Source: Insolitispirillum peregrinum
Lineage (GTDB): Bacteria > Pseudomonadota > Alphaproteobacteria > Rhodospirillales > Rhodospirillaceae
Reading direction: 5' to 3' (one strand)
Length of the DNA: 64,000 nucleotides
Assembly: GCF_042665255.1 (NCBI RefSeq)
Contig: NZ_JBHTCD010000018.1
The notes under the pieces are model-generated. The model saw only the letters and a program-made list of their open reading frames with translations. It was not told the DNA's origin and ran no database searches. Below, piece after piece: positions 34,871 through 43,612 of the stretch. Made by a program: the position numbers and the translations under genes. Numbering within the stretch: position 1 is the first letter of the stretch; each line of letters starts with the position of its first letter.

Positions 34871-35802
34871 TGAGTCCCGATGGTGTTACGTATATCGAAG
34901 ACGATGAAGTATCATTCTTTGATCTCATCTGCATTGCGTTCCGGCGGAAACGTACGTTTCTCATTTCCATCTCTGTCTGCTTTGTGATGGCCTTCATTGC
35001 CCTCAGGTTTAACAGTCCCGAGTACACAGCCCGACTGATGATCCGCCCCCTGGCGGCAGAGGACAGTCTATCGGCAACGCAGGGATTGTCACTGAGCGGT
35101 GGACTGTTGGGGCAAACGACGGATGAAAATATCGCCCTCTACATCGGCACGATGTCTTCTGTTGAAATGATGCAGCGGGCAATCAGTCAGCGCGGCCTGG
35201 CTCAACTGGTCCAGCCCAACCTGTGGGATGGGCAGAAAAAGGAATGGATTCCGCCTTCCGGTTTGCTGGCTGCCGTTCGTGCGGGCCTGAACAGCCTTGT
35301 CGACCGTTCCTGGACCCGTGATCCGGCAGACCCGGTAATTGTCGGGGGGCTTGTCAGCAAGATGATCACGGTCGATCGGGCAGACAACAAGTTGACCCCG
35401 AATATCTATGCGGTGATGGTAAAGGCAAAAAGTCCGGATATGGCCTTGAATGTCCTGACCATTCTGCATGAAGAAACGATTTCCGTGATTCGGGAAAACA
35501 AGATTCGCAATGCTCAGGCATTGTTGAACGGGCTGCGCAAGCGGTATACAGAATCGACGGAAATTGCCTATCGTTCCGCCTTTCTTGAGCAAATCATGCG
35601 GCAGGAAAAGCGCCTGTTGATGTTACAGGACCCGCAATATCCGATTATTGATCTGGTTGACCCGCCTTCTTTTGCATCTGCACCGCAGGTTATTCCGATT
35701 GGAATCGGCCTTGCCGCTGGTCTGCTGGCAGGCTTTTCCATCGCCTTCATTCTGAATATTCTGCTGTACCTGTTTAAAGGGCGCAAGACGGCTGGCACCT
35801 GA
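34870..35802 (+). CDS. Wzz/GumC-like polysaccharide chain-length determinant
   Basis: A 310-residue protein with the Wzz layout: short cytoplasmic N-terminus, membrane helix at about 27-48 (FLISISVCFVMAFIAL), a periplasmic domain with coiled-coil potential, and a second helix at about 278-303 (VIPIGIGLAAGLLAGFSIAFILNILL). PQYPIIDLVDPPSFAS just before the second helix resembles the proline-rich segment of the family. ATG 34870 has AAAGG upstream. It has no tyrosine kinase domain. Likely sets chain length of the O-antigen or exopolysaccharide made by neighbouring genes. Confidence 0.75.
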   Translation: MSPDGVTYIEDDEVSFFDLICIAFRRKRTFLISISVCFVMAFIALRFNSPEYTARLMIRPLAAEDSLSATQGLSLSGGLLGQTTDENIALYIGTMSSVEMMQRAISQRGLAQLVQPNLWDGQKKEWIPPSGLLAAVRAGLNSLVDRSWTRDPADPVIVGGLVSKMITVDRADNKLTPNIYAVMVKAKSPDMALNVLTILHEETISVIRENKIRNAQALLNGLRKRYTESTEIAYRSAFLEQIMRQEKRLLMLQDPQYPIIDLVDPPSFASAPQVIPIGIGLAAGLLAGFSIAFILNILLYLFKGRKTAGT

Positions 35803-35814
35803 ACCGCCTGGAGC

Positions 35815-35977
35815 CGTGAGCGCAAAAGTGGGAACCCTCAGTACACGACAGGATCATGGAGCAGCGCTCCATGATCCTGTTTCATGTTTGTCGTGTCCTG
35901 TGATGTAACTCATGCTCATAGCTCTAACCATTTGTATTGTCACATCGTTTTTGCGAGAGCCGGTTCCCGCTTTTCGC
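35815..35977. repeat. Repeat cluster: C half, minimal F element, diverged I+C
   Basis: 35815-35836 is the left half of a C element. A 66-base F-type unit follows (35837-35902). It has CAGTACACGACA at the left, TTGTCGTGTCCTGTG at the right and a single long hairpin between (ACAGGATCATGGAGC, 35849-35863, with GCTCCATGATCCTGT, 35866-35880). It looks like an internally deleted F. 35906-35977 is a diverged I+C pair. Confidence 0.55.
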
Positions 35978-35985
35978 ACGGTACG

Positions 35986-36504
35986 TCAATCCTCATCCTC
36001 TTGCCCCCGTTCGATCACCGCCAGCAACAGGCGGGTGGCGGTGCGGTCCTGCGGGTCGAGGTCCGCCACTTTGCGCAGGGCCTCCAGCCCGTCGTCATGG
36101 GCACCTTGTCGGAACAGCACGTAGCCATAAGCCTTCAGGGCATACAGAAAGAACCGTGGCTCGGCCTCGATATCGTCAAGCGGCACATCAAATGCTGCAT
36201 CCGCCAGCGTGACCAGCCGCCAGTCGGCAGGCAGGTTCAGCTGCCGGGCGGCGTCCTCAACGCACAACAGGGCATACGGGGCAGCCCGGCGTAAATCCTG
36301 CCGATAAAAGAAATACTTGTAATATCCCAGCTTGACTGCCCGATGGTCCGCTGCCAGCCGCCATGCTTCGGCCAGCCATGCTTCGGCTTGCGGCGGGTCA
36401 TGCCAGTGGGCCGCGGCCAGATGCAGGGCCTTTTCCGCTGCGCGGGGCAGATCGCCGCCATAGTAAATACGGTCAGTCCAGTCGCTGGAAACATCAGAGG
36501 TCAC
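35986..36504 (-). CDS. Helical-repeat (TPR-like) protein of unknown function
   Basis: A 172-residue protein made almost wholly of paired helices: AAEKALHLAAAHWHDPPQAEAWLAEAW, YKYFFYRQDLRRAAPYALLC and YALKAYGYVLFRQGAHDDGLEALRKVADLDP, the last being a near-canonical TPR unit. It ends in an acidic tail. I use GTG 36504, which follows GGCGGAG and starts the conserved part; a longer frame reaches 36681 through repeat DNA. No partner can be named. Confidence 0.6.
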   Translation of the reverse strand: MTSDVSSDWTDRIYYGGDLPRAAEKALHLAAAHWHDPPQAEAWLAEAWRLAADHRAVKLGYYKYFFYRQDLRRAAPYALLCVEDAARQLNLPADWRLVTLADAAFDVPLDDIEAEPRFFLYALKAYGYVLFRQGAHDDGLEALRKVADLDPQDRTATRLLLAVIERGQEDED

Positions 36505-36531
36505 GGTACGGTTTCTCCGCCTGGGCAGCAC

Positions 36532-36557
36532 GCGCAAAAGCGGTTGCGGTTTTGCGC
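36532..36557. repeat. C-like palindrome
   Basis: GCGCAAAA (36532-36539) and TTTTGCGC (36550-36557) flank CGGTTGCGG-type sequence, an imperfect member of the C family. It sits about 30 bases upstream of the TPR-like gene start and could influence its leader. Confidence 0.4.
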
Positions 36558-36813
36558 ATAACCACTGCGATGCAAAGCCATTGATGAAGGGCGGGGAGCA
36601 AGGGTACGGTACGTGAACCGCGCCAGAGTGCCAACCTGCTTTTGCGGGAGGGTATAAATTGCGGGTGGGAGTTAGTCGCAATTTCAGCTAACCATCTCCC
36701 AACCAAGGCGCCCGACCGGTCCTCTCAGGGCTGACGGGCACTGCCGCTCGCAGAACACCCTTGGTTCGTGCCATTTGTCCGGTCCTCCCGGACGCATCAA
36801 GGATCACACTCAC

Positions 36814-37158
36814 ATGCCCCCTAAAGCCAATCCGAAAAAGCTCAACCCGCTGCAGGCCAGGACCCTGACCATCCTGCAGGTTCTGGGGTCCAGCGACTCG
36901 TCGTGCCAGCGCGAACCGGAAACCGGGCGTCCGTTCATCACCAATTTCCCCGATGCCCACGGCCATCATTTCCATGTCGGCCCCTATGTGGTGTCCGGTG
37001 CCGATGCCACCGGCCTGCGCAATGAAGCCGTCTGGGTTGCCTTGCAGCGCAAGGGTCTGGCCGAAAGCCGTCACCCGTTCGGGATCGTGCTGACTGAAGA
37101 AGGGCTGGCCTATGACACCGGCCTGAAGTCCGTCGTCCTGCACGGCTCGGACCACTAA
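36814..37158 (+). CDS. Conserved hypothetical protein (114 aa)
   Basis: The ATG at 36814 has AAGGA ten bases upstream. The protein opens with a basic stretch (MPPKANPKKLNPLQARTLTILQVL). It then has FPDAHGHHFHVGPYVVSGADATGLRNEAVWVALQRKGLAE, rich in histidines, which could bind a metal. It recalls small alphaproteobacterial proteins of unknown function. It ends one base before the start of the MFS gene, so the two are probably co-transcribed. Confidence 0.65.
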   Translation: MPPKANPKKLNPLQARTLTILQVLGSSDSSCQREPETGRPFITNFPDAHGHHFHVGPYVVSGADATGLRNEAVWVALQRKGLAESRHPFGIVLTEEGLAYDTGLKSVVLHGSDH

Positions 37159-37159
37159 C

Positions 37160-38470
37160 ATGGAGCCGGTCGATCTTCCCCGCAGACCGGATGCCGATCG
37201 ACCGGCCCCGTCTTCCTGCAGGACCCCGTCTTCCCGCCGGGCAGCGATGGCGTGGTGCCTGTTCGACTGGGCGAATTCTCCGTTCGCCACCATCATCACC
37301 ACCTTTATCTTTGCCACCTACTTCACCAAGGCGGTTGCCAGCGATCCGGCCACCGGCACCAGTCAATGGGGGTGGGCGGTGGCCACCGCCGGGCTGATCA
37401 TTGCGGTTCTGGCTCCCTTGCTGGGGGCTTGTGTCGATCGGTTGGGACAACGCAAACCGTGGCTGGCGGGCCTGTCGGGATTGTGTATCGTCGCCACCGC
37501 CATGCTGTGGTTCACCACCCCTGATCCATCCTCGGTGGGCTGGGCGCTGGGCTGGTTGGTGCTGGCCACGGTCGGCTATGAACTGGGGCTGATTTTTTAT
37601 AACGCGATGCTGACCGACGTTGCCCCCCCGCAGCGGTTGGGGCGGCTCTCGGGCTGGGCGTGGGGGCTGGGCTATCTGGGCGGTCTGACCGCGCTGGTGA
37701 TTGCCCTGTTTGTGCTGATCAAGGCCGACACGCCCCCCTTCGGGCTGGACAAAAGCTTGCAGGAACCGGTCCGCGCGACGGTTCTGTTGACCGCCGCCTG
37801 GTTTACCGTCTTTGCCATACCGCTGTTTCTGTGGGTGCCCGATGCGCCCCGGCGGGAGTCCGTCCGGCAGGCCTGTCGCCATGCTGTGGCAGACCTGAAA
37901 CATCTGTGGCGCGTCCTGCGCGCTCACCCGACCGTTTTGCGCTTTCTGTTGGCCCAGATGCTTTATACCGATGGTCTCAACACCCTGTTTGCCTTTGGCG
38001 GCATTTATGCGGCGGGCACTTTCGGGATGAGCTTTGACCAGATTATCCTGCTCGGCATTCTGCTGAACGTTTCGGCCGGGGCCGGGGCCTTTCTGTTTGG
38101 CTGGTGCGATGACCGTTTTGGTGCCCGCCGGACCATCACCATCGCCCTGCTCGCCATCCTGCTGCTGGGCGGAACGCTGCTGGTGATCACTTCGCAGGCG
38201 ATGTTCTGGGGGGTGGCCGTGTTGTTGGGGGTGTTCTTTGGCCCGGCACAATCCGCCAGCCGCAGCCTGATGGCCCGATTGGCCCCTGCCGAAGCGCGTA
38301 ACGAAATGTTCGGGTTGTTTGCCCTGTCTGGCAAAGTCACCGCCTTTGCCGGGCCGATGGTTCTGGCGTGGGCGACGGCGGCGACCGGCAGTCAGCGGGT
38401 CGGGATGGCGAGCATCCTGTTTTTCCTGCTGACGGGCCTGTTCCTGTTGCGGCGGGTTCCTGTCCGGTAA
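37160..38470 (+). CDS. MFS transporter, Atg22/UMF1-like
   Basis: A 436-residue membrane protein with about twelve hydrophobic segments. FDWANSPFATIITTFIFATYF in the first segments, the loop GACVDRLGQRKPWL (MFS motif A-like) and LPAEARNEMFGLFALSGK-type sequence near the end resemble the Atg22/UMF1 family of the major facilitator superfamily. Bacterial members are thought to export small molecules, but the substrate is unknown. It starts one base after the preceding gene. Confidence 0.8.
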   Translation: MEPVDLPRRPDADRPAPSSCRTPSSRRAAMAWCLFDWANSPFATIITTFIFATYFTKAVASDPATGTSQWGWAVATAGLIIAVLAPLLGACVDRLGQRKPWLAGLSGLCIVATAMLWFTTPDPSSVGWALGWLVLATVGYELGLIFYNAMLTDVAPPQRLGRLSGWAWGLGYLGGLTALVIALFVLIKADTPPFGLDKSLQEPVRATVLLTAAWFTVFAIPLFLWVPDAPRRESVRQACRHAVADLKHLWRVLRAHPTVLRFLLAQMLYTDGLNTLFAFGGIYAAGTFGMSFDQIILLGILLNVSAGAGAFLFGWCDDRFGARRTITIALLAILLLGGTLLVITSQAMFWGVAVLLGVFFGPAQSASRSLMARLAPAEARNEMFGLFALSGKVTAFAGPMVLAWATAATGSQRVGMASILFFLLTGLFLLRRVPVR

Positions 38471-38540
38471 CGCTGTGCTCTGGCGCAACCTGTTCAGAGC
38501 ATTGTGTGAACAGTGTGAACCGGTTTTCCGCAAAATCACT

Positions 38541-38737
38541 GCGTCAGATCACAGTACACGACAGTTGGTGGGATCAGTGCGGGCTACCGCCCGAACCCGT
38601 TTGGTGGCGATGCCCCCAAGCCCCCATTTTTCTTTGGAAATCAAATCAATGGGGCCCGGGGCCTCAAGGCCCCGGCGAGGTTTGGAGCAGCGCTCCATAA
38701 CCCTGTTTCCTTTTTGTCGTATACTGTGGCGTCAGAT
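38541..38737. mobile_element. F element: 179-bp MITE with 9-bp target duplication
   Basis: The unit 38550-38728 begins CACAGTACACGACA and ends TGTCGTATACTGTG, 14-bp inverted ends with one mismatch. GCGTCAGAT stands immediately outside on both sides (38541-38549 and 38729-38737), a perfect 9-bp direct repeat. The right flank then continues as the second half of a G element (TTAACGCACGCTGGTC). An uninterrupted G element at 54946-54983 shows what the target looked like. Inside are the hairpins GGGGCC/GGCCCC and GGAGC/GCTCC. There is no open frame, so it must be moved in trans. Confidence 0.8.
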
Positions 38738-38760
38738 TTAACGCACGCTGGTCTGGTGTT

Positions 38761-38793
38761 TAGAGCGTTTTCACACCGAGCGAAAATGCTCTA
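38761..38793. repeat. D-family palindromic element
   Basis: TA-GAGCGTTTTCACACC then GAGCGAAAATGCTC-TA: 31 bases pairing GAGCGTTTTC with GAAAATGCTC, TA on both sides. It stands alone here; at 50.4 and 63.4 kb the same unit is fused to an E element. Confidence 0.7.
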
Positions 38794-38809
38794 AGTCACA
38801 GCTCTGGTC

Positions 38810-39748
38810 CTATGACCCTTGGGTACCGTATAAACGAATTTGTCGCTGTCGGGCTATCTGCCATAAAAAGATCAGAATATTCAGGAACCCACCCGAGATG
38901 ATGCCAGAGATTGCGCTTAATGGCAGGGCGGAAACTGGCTCGAGCGAAGATTTTACCGAGATAATGATGGGCTTGATTGTCATTGATATGATTGGCATTT
39001 CTTCATAGGACAGGATCATTGCCCGTTGTTCGTGGTATATGATCTCGTCAAGGACTTCCCTCTTCGTAATGACATTGACCTGCTCCTCGTATCCCGCCTT
39101 CATCATGCGAACGATATTCAGGGCGTTTTGTAACCGTGACTGGCGCATTTCATCGATGGTTGCCTGGTGCAGCACCTCGAGCACGCGCACTGCAACGGCG
39201 GCATCCTCATGGGCAAAGGTGATGTTGAGGAGACGGCCGTAACCACGGGCCAACGTCAGGGATTTCCGGATCTTGTCTGCCATGAACAGGTGATTTTCAG
39301 GACCATTCGGGGGCAGGTTTCTCCCGATCAGCCTGTTCAGAAAATTCCGGATTGATGGCAGGATGCCGTCTGACTGTATCCAGCGTCCCTGGTGCGAATC
39401 CCACAGTGCCGGATACAGGATTCGGGACAGGTCGTAGTGATCAATTGCCCGGTCAAAAACCCGCTGGGAGGTGAAGGTCTGGTAATACACCATCATGTCA
39501 TCATTCAGACTGTATGATGGCCGTCTGATGGTGAGACCAATCTTGCTTTCCTGCAGGAAACGATCCTCTGACCCGAGGGTGTCAATCGTGAATTGTGCGG
39601 TAAAGACCGGCGGGTTTTTCCGCATGTATACGACCGAGAGAGCCACAAAGACGATCATGAACACAATGATCGTTTTCTTTCCACGGGTCATCAGTCTGAG
39701 CAATGAGAGGCTCAAATGTGCATCATCCCGTGTCGTCATGTCCGCCAT
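38810..39748 (-). CDS. Second Wzz-like chain-length determinant
   Basis: A 312-residue protein with the same plan as the one at 34870: N-terminal helix at about 25-45 (TIIVFMIVFVALSVVYM), periplasmic region, and C-terminal helix at about 275-300 (PLSAISGIISGGFLNILIFLW). It lacks a kinase domain. The two proteins share length and topology but little obvious sequence. ATG 39748 is preceded by GGGAAG, which is supplied by half of a C-family repeat (39751-39776), so the repeat forms its translation start region. Confidence 0.68.
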   Translation of the reverse strand: MADMTTRDDAHLSLSLLRLMTRGKKTIIVFMIVFVALSVVYMRKNPPVFTAQFTIDTLGSEDRFLQESKIGLTIRRPSYSLNDDMMVYYQTFTSQRVFDRAIDHYDLSRILYPALWDSHQGRWIQSDGILPSIRNFLNRLIGRNLPPNGPENHLFMADKIRKSLTLARGYGRLLNITFAHEDAAVAVRVLEVLHQATIDEMRQSRLQNALNIVRMMKAGYEEQVNVITKREVLDEIIYHEQRAMILSYEEMPIISMTIKPIIISVKSSLEPVSALPLSAISGIISGGFLNILIFLWQIARQRQIRLYGTQGS

Positions 39749-39860
39749 TACGCTTCCCGCTTTTCGCACAATGCTCTGTGTCTGTGCGTCGTTGCCCGGC
39801 GCAGAGTATCTGATTCAGCGTGAAACAAACAGCCTCGACGGTCAGGTGTCGGACAGCCTG

Positions 39861-40769
39861 TTACAGCAGTCTGCGCCTGCGTCTCGTCGTCAGGTCGCGG
39901 TGCGTGCTCCACGCTTTGCGGGCCGTTCCAATTTCTGTCAGCAGGCGTTGACGATCCTTTGGCAGGGTTCCCGCCAGCGGCACGGTGTTGGAAACATGAT
40001 TGGAGCGGAAAATGATCGGGCGCTGGGGGTGAAGCCTGTCGATCAGCAGTTCCAGCTCCTCCAGCATCCCCTGATCGCTGCGCGGCAAAAAGACACCCCG
40101 ATCAACGCGCTGAAAGCGGTTGATAAAATCGTCAATCCGCTCTTCCTCCAGATGGAGTTGCAGGGTCGAGACATAGGTCGGGGCACAGGCGCTCAAAACC
40201 TCGGCGGTGCCCCGGATGTGGCGCTCCCAGTCATTTTCCCCTGACAGTCCCAGAATCACCGTCGCCGAGACCTTGATCCCGGCATCCCGCGCCTTGATCA
40301 CCGCCGTCACGATGCCGTCGGGGGAAGCCCCTTTGGTGATCCGGCGCAGGGTAACGGCATCACCGCTTTCGATCCCGACGTACACCAGGGATAGTCCTGC
40401 CTGCTGCAGGGTCGCCAGCTCTTCGGGGGTCTTTTGCAACAGGTTGGCCGGAGTGGCATAGGCCGAAATCCGGCTCATGCCGGGAAACAGCCGCCGGGCA
40501 ATGGCGCACAGGGCCAGCAAATGATCGGTTGGCAACGCAAAGGCATCGCCATCGGCGAGAAAAATCCGCCGGGCCTCGGGCCACAGACGGGCGAGGATCG
40601 TCAGATCGGCCTCTGCTTCGGCGAGGGAGCGGGCGCGGAACTCCTTGCTGCGATACATCGAGCAAAAGGAGCAGCGGTTAAAGCTGCAGCCGATCGTCAC
40701 CTGCCAGATCAGGTTGTCCCCCTCTGAGGGTGGCCGGAACAAGGGCATGTCATACAGCCGGTCGAACAT
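39861..40769 (-). CDS. Radical SAM protein of unknown function
   Basis: A 302-residue radical SAM enzyme. The iron-sulfur ligands are in CSFNRCSFC, a CxxxxCxxC spacing that departs slightly from CxxxCxxC. LADGDAFALPTDHL, VYVGIESGDAVTLRRITKG and VSATVILGLSGEND are the usual downstream strands. Its similarity is to B12-independent, Elp3/oxygen-independent coproporphyrinogen oxidase-like radical SAM proteins. The substrate is unknown. Tandem TTGTCATGACA sites precede its start. Confidence 0.78.
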   Translation of the reverse strand: MFDRLYDMPLFRPPSEGDNLIWQVTIGCSFNRCSFCSMYRSKEFRARSLAEAEADLTILARLWPEARRIFLADGDAFALPTDHLLALCAIARRLFPGMSRISAYATPANLLQKTPEELATLQQAGLSLVYVGIESGDAVTLRRITKGASPDGIVTAVIKARDAGIKVSATVILGLSGENDWERHIRGTAEVLSACAPTYVSTLQLHLEEERIDDFINRFQRVDRGVFLPRSDQGMLEELELLIDRLHPQRPIIFRSNHVSNTVPLAGTLPKDRQRLLTEIGTARKAWSTHRDLTTRRRRRLL

Positions 40770-40799
40770 GACCTGTTTTCCTTTTTTGAGCGCACACTG

Positions 40800-40825
40800 T
40801 TGTCATGACAGATGTTGTCATGACA
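40800..40825. promoter_or_regulatory. Tandem palindromic operator-like sites
   Basis: TTGTCATGACA occurs twice (40800-40810 and 40815-40825), 31-56 bases upstream of the radical SAM start codon. Each contains the perfect 10-bp palindrome TGTCATGACA. The second copy overlaps the end of the kinase gene. Repeat, symmetry and location suggest a regulator binding site. Confidence 0.45.
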
Positions 40826-43382
40826 CAGGGGGCAGCATGTCATCCTGACGCCGCAAGGTGACATGGAAACGGCTGCCTCTGCCTTCTTCGCCGTCGACCC
40901 AGATCGAGCCGCCATGGCGTTCGGCGATCTTGCGGCAGATGGCCAGGCCAATCCCGTTCCCCTGCGAGTCTTCGCGGGATTGCAAACGCTGGAAAATCAG
41001 GAAAATCCGGTCCCGGAAGGCTTCCCCGATCCCCAGGCCGTTGTCCTCGACGATCAGGTGCCACAAGCCGCCCTCAAAACGGCACTGAATCATCACCACC
41101 GGCGGACGGTCGGGATGGCGGTATTTCAGGGCATTCCCGATCAGGTTCTGAAACAGGCGGACCAACTGTGTGCCGTCTCCCAGAACGGTGGGTAACGGGT
41201 CGCGGATGATGATCGAGGCCTGCGTTTCCTTGATCGACAGGTCAAGGTTGGCCAGCGCCGCTTCAATCACCGGACTGAGGTCCGTTGGCCCCAGTTCCCG
41301 GCCCTGTGTCCCGATCCGCGACAGTTGCAGCAAGTCAAGGATCAGGCTTTGCATACGGTGTGATCCCTCGATTGCATAGCCGATGAACACCTGCGCATCT
41401 GCGTCGAGTTGGTCGATGTATCGCCGCTTCAGCAAGGACAGGTAACTCGACACAATGCGCAATGGCTCCTGCAAATCGTGGGAGGCGACATAGGCGAACT
41501 GTTCCAGCTCGTGATTCGAGGCATTCAGGCGGTCAATGGTGGCCGACAGCCGTCCTTCGGCCTGCCTGCGGGCGGTCACGTCCAGTGCAATGCCGATGGC
41601 ACCGTCTTCATGGTCCAGCAACAGATCGCTTTCGGTACCGTTTCCGCTCAGGGGAAGGCCATGCTTGATATAAGGGCTTTCCGGGCGAGCCGGATCAAAC
41701 ACCAGCAAGTGTTCCAGCCACACCGTCTTGTGGGCAAAGCGGCTTTGGCCTTCAAAACGAACCGTCTGCCCCTCCAGCGCCTGCTGAACCTGCGGGGCAA
41801 AGCCGGGGAACAGGTCGTCATAGCGGCGGCCAATCAGGGCGTCCCGCGTCAGCTTCAACTGCTCCAGCCCGGCCCCCAGCGCATCGGTCAGCACGCCAGA
41901 GCGGTTGATGCGATAAAGGACCACCGGCAGGGCCAGCAAACCTTCGACCAGCTTCTGGACTTCATTCAACCGCTGATCCAGCCGTTTTTGCTCACTGACA
42001 TCGGTTTCGACGGCGATGGAGTGGCTGATGTCTCCGTCATCACCCCGTACACCCGAAATGGCGGCGATCATCCAGCGCAGATGGCCATCTTTGGTGCGGT
42101 TCAGCAGTTCCCCACTCCAGACCTTTCCTTTGGTGATGGTATCCCACAGCTCGCGATAGACGCCCTCCTGCATCAGGCCGCTTTTGATCAGCCGGGGTGT
42201 TTCGCCCACAACGTCAGTCCGGCTATAGCCCAGCATCTCGGTAAAGGCCTGATTGACGTATTCGATGCGTCCCTGAGCCGAGGTGATCAGGACCGCCGTT
42301 GGTCCCTGCTCCAGTGCCTGCGACAGCACCCGGACCTGTTCCTGCAACCGGCCGCGCCCGATCACCTGCCAGATCAGCCCTCCCATCATCGCCAGCACAA
42401 CCAGCAGCAACACCGGCACGGAGACCAGCACCACCCGTTGATCATCATACCAGCCATTCAGCAGGGCATGTTCACTGCGGCCAACCACCACCACCAGTGG
42501 ATAGCGGGATGATACCTGCCAGTGCAGGTCACCAAACTGTGCAGACAATGGCAGGATATCGGCCAGCCGACCGCTTTCGGCCCGCTCGATGGCGCCACTC
42601 AACACCGCCGGAACCTGCTTCGGGATTTCGATCGGCAGAGCTGCAGAAGCCCGTACGGCCAGGATCGGTCCATCATAGCGGGCCAGAATCACTTCCTCGG
42701 CAATGCCGCCCCGATCCTGCGCCACCACCGCGTCAAAGCTGTCCTGCACAAACCCCGGATTGATCGCCGCGACCGCATAGAATGTTTCCTGCTGACCGCT
42801 TGCCATGGTCACCTGGAACGGGTAGGCCACCGGGATCACCGACACCCCGACCGGGGCTACCCCGGCCTGTCCAAGAAAGCGCCCGGCGACCGACAGGCCG
42901 ATTTGCAGGTTTCCCGCCAGAGCCCGCGGCGCCTGGTCCCCCAGTCCCAGGGCTGCCAGATCAATCTGCCCGCCGACGGTCGCCGACGGCGCACTGTCAA
43001 ACAGGACGACACCCTGTTGATCAAGAATCATGATTTGCCGCACATGCGGGGCAAAGCGCATCATGTCCTGCGCCATCCCGGCAACGACGTCACCCCGGAC
43101 GACCTCGGCATGCAAGGCCGGATGGCCGCCCAGATCGGCCAGCCGGTAGGACAGGGACGCCAGCAGCACGTCAATCGACTCGACCGAGCGGGTCATGCCC
43201 TTTTCCACCAGCTCGGCGGAGGACGCCAGCGTGCGGGCGCTGGCCGACCGGCTTTGCTTCAGGGCGGTCCACAGCCCGACCCCTGCCGTTCCCAGAATCA
43301 TGGAAACAACCACCCCGGCAATGACAATCATGGAAAAAACAAAGCGCCGGGACAGGGAGCGCTCGTTCAGGCGGGGGGTCAC
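40818..43382 (-). CDS. Membrane sensor histidine kinase with Cache-like and PAS domains
   Basis: An 854-residue hybrid-type sensor without receiver. A membrane helix at about 16-38, an extracytoplasmic dCache-like domain (about 50-300) and a second helix at about 318-345 come first. A PAS domain (about 355-480, TAVLITSAQGRIEYVNQAFTEMLGYS), a second PAS-like segment, a HisKA domain with H635 (FAYVASHDLQEPLRI) and a HATPase domain follow (N box QNLIGNALKYR, G boxes VEDNGLGIG and GNGIGLAI). It starts at GTG 43382. The phosphate receiver partner is not adjacent. It is divergent from the solute-binding protein gene, which may supply or sense a related signal. Confidence 0.85.
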   Translation of the reverse strand: MTPRLNERSLSRRFVFSMIVIAGVVVSMILGTAGVGLWTALKQSRSASARTLASSAELVEKGMTRSVESIDVLLASLSYRLADLGGHPALHAEVVRGDVVAGMAQDMMRFAPHVRQIMILDQQGVVLFDSAPSATVGGQIDLAALGLGDQAPRALAGNLQIGLSVAGRFLGQAGVAPVGVSVIPVAYPFQVTMASGQQETFYAVAAINPGFVQDSFDAVVAQDRGGIAEEVILARYDGPILAVRASAALPIEIPKQVPAVLSGAIERAESGRLADILPLSAQFGDLHWQVSSRYPLVVVVGRSEHALLNGWYDDQRVVLVSVPVLLLVVLAMMGGLIWQVIGRGRLQEQVRVLSQALEQGPTAVLITSAQGRIEYVNQAFTEMLGYSRTDVVGETPRLIKSGLMQEGVYRELWDTITKGKVWSGELLNRTKDGHLRWMIAAISGVRGDDGDISHSIAVETDVSEQKRLDQRLNEVQKLVEGLLALPVVLYRINRSGVLTDALGAGLEQLKLTRDALIGRRYDDLFPGFAPQVQQALEGQTVRFEGQSRFAHKTVWLEHLLVFDPARPESPYIKHGLPLSGNGTESDLLLDHEDGAIGIALDVTARRQAEGRLSATIDRLNASNHELEQFAYVASHDLQEPLRIVSSYLSLLKRRYIDQLDADAQVFIGYAIEGSHRMQSLILDLLQLSRIGTQGRELGPTDLSPVIEAALANLDLSIKETQASIIIRDPLPTVLGDGTQLVRLFQNLIGNALKYRHPDRPPVVMIQCRFEGGLWHLIVEDNGLGIGEAFRDRIFLIFQRLQSREDSQGNGIGLAICRKIAERHGGSIWVDGEEGRGSRFHVTLRRQDDMLPPVS

Positions 43383-43612
43383 GGCGGTATCCGACCTTTT
43401 TTTGTTGTCCAGCTTCAGGAACGCGGGTTCACGACCGGGGTTGAGTGCGATCTGGTGTTACTTGACCATACCTTGTGGGGAATGATCCATCGGAACTTAG
43501 AATAACGACCTCCCGCCGAAGCGCAATTCAGATTTATTCATGCCTATGGCAAAAAAGACCTCCTTCGGGTATGGTCAAGGAGCTTTTTGTCCAGACCAAC
43601 AGGATTTCTGCC

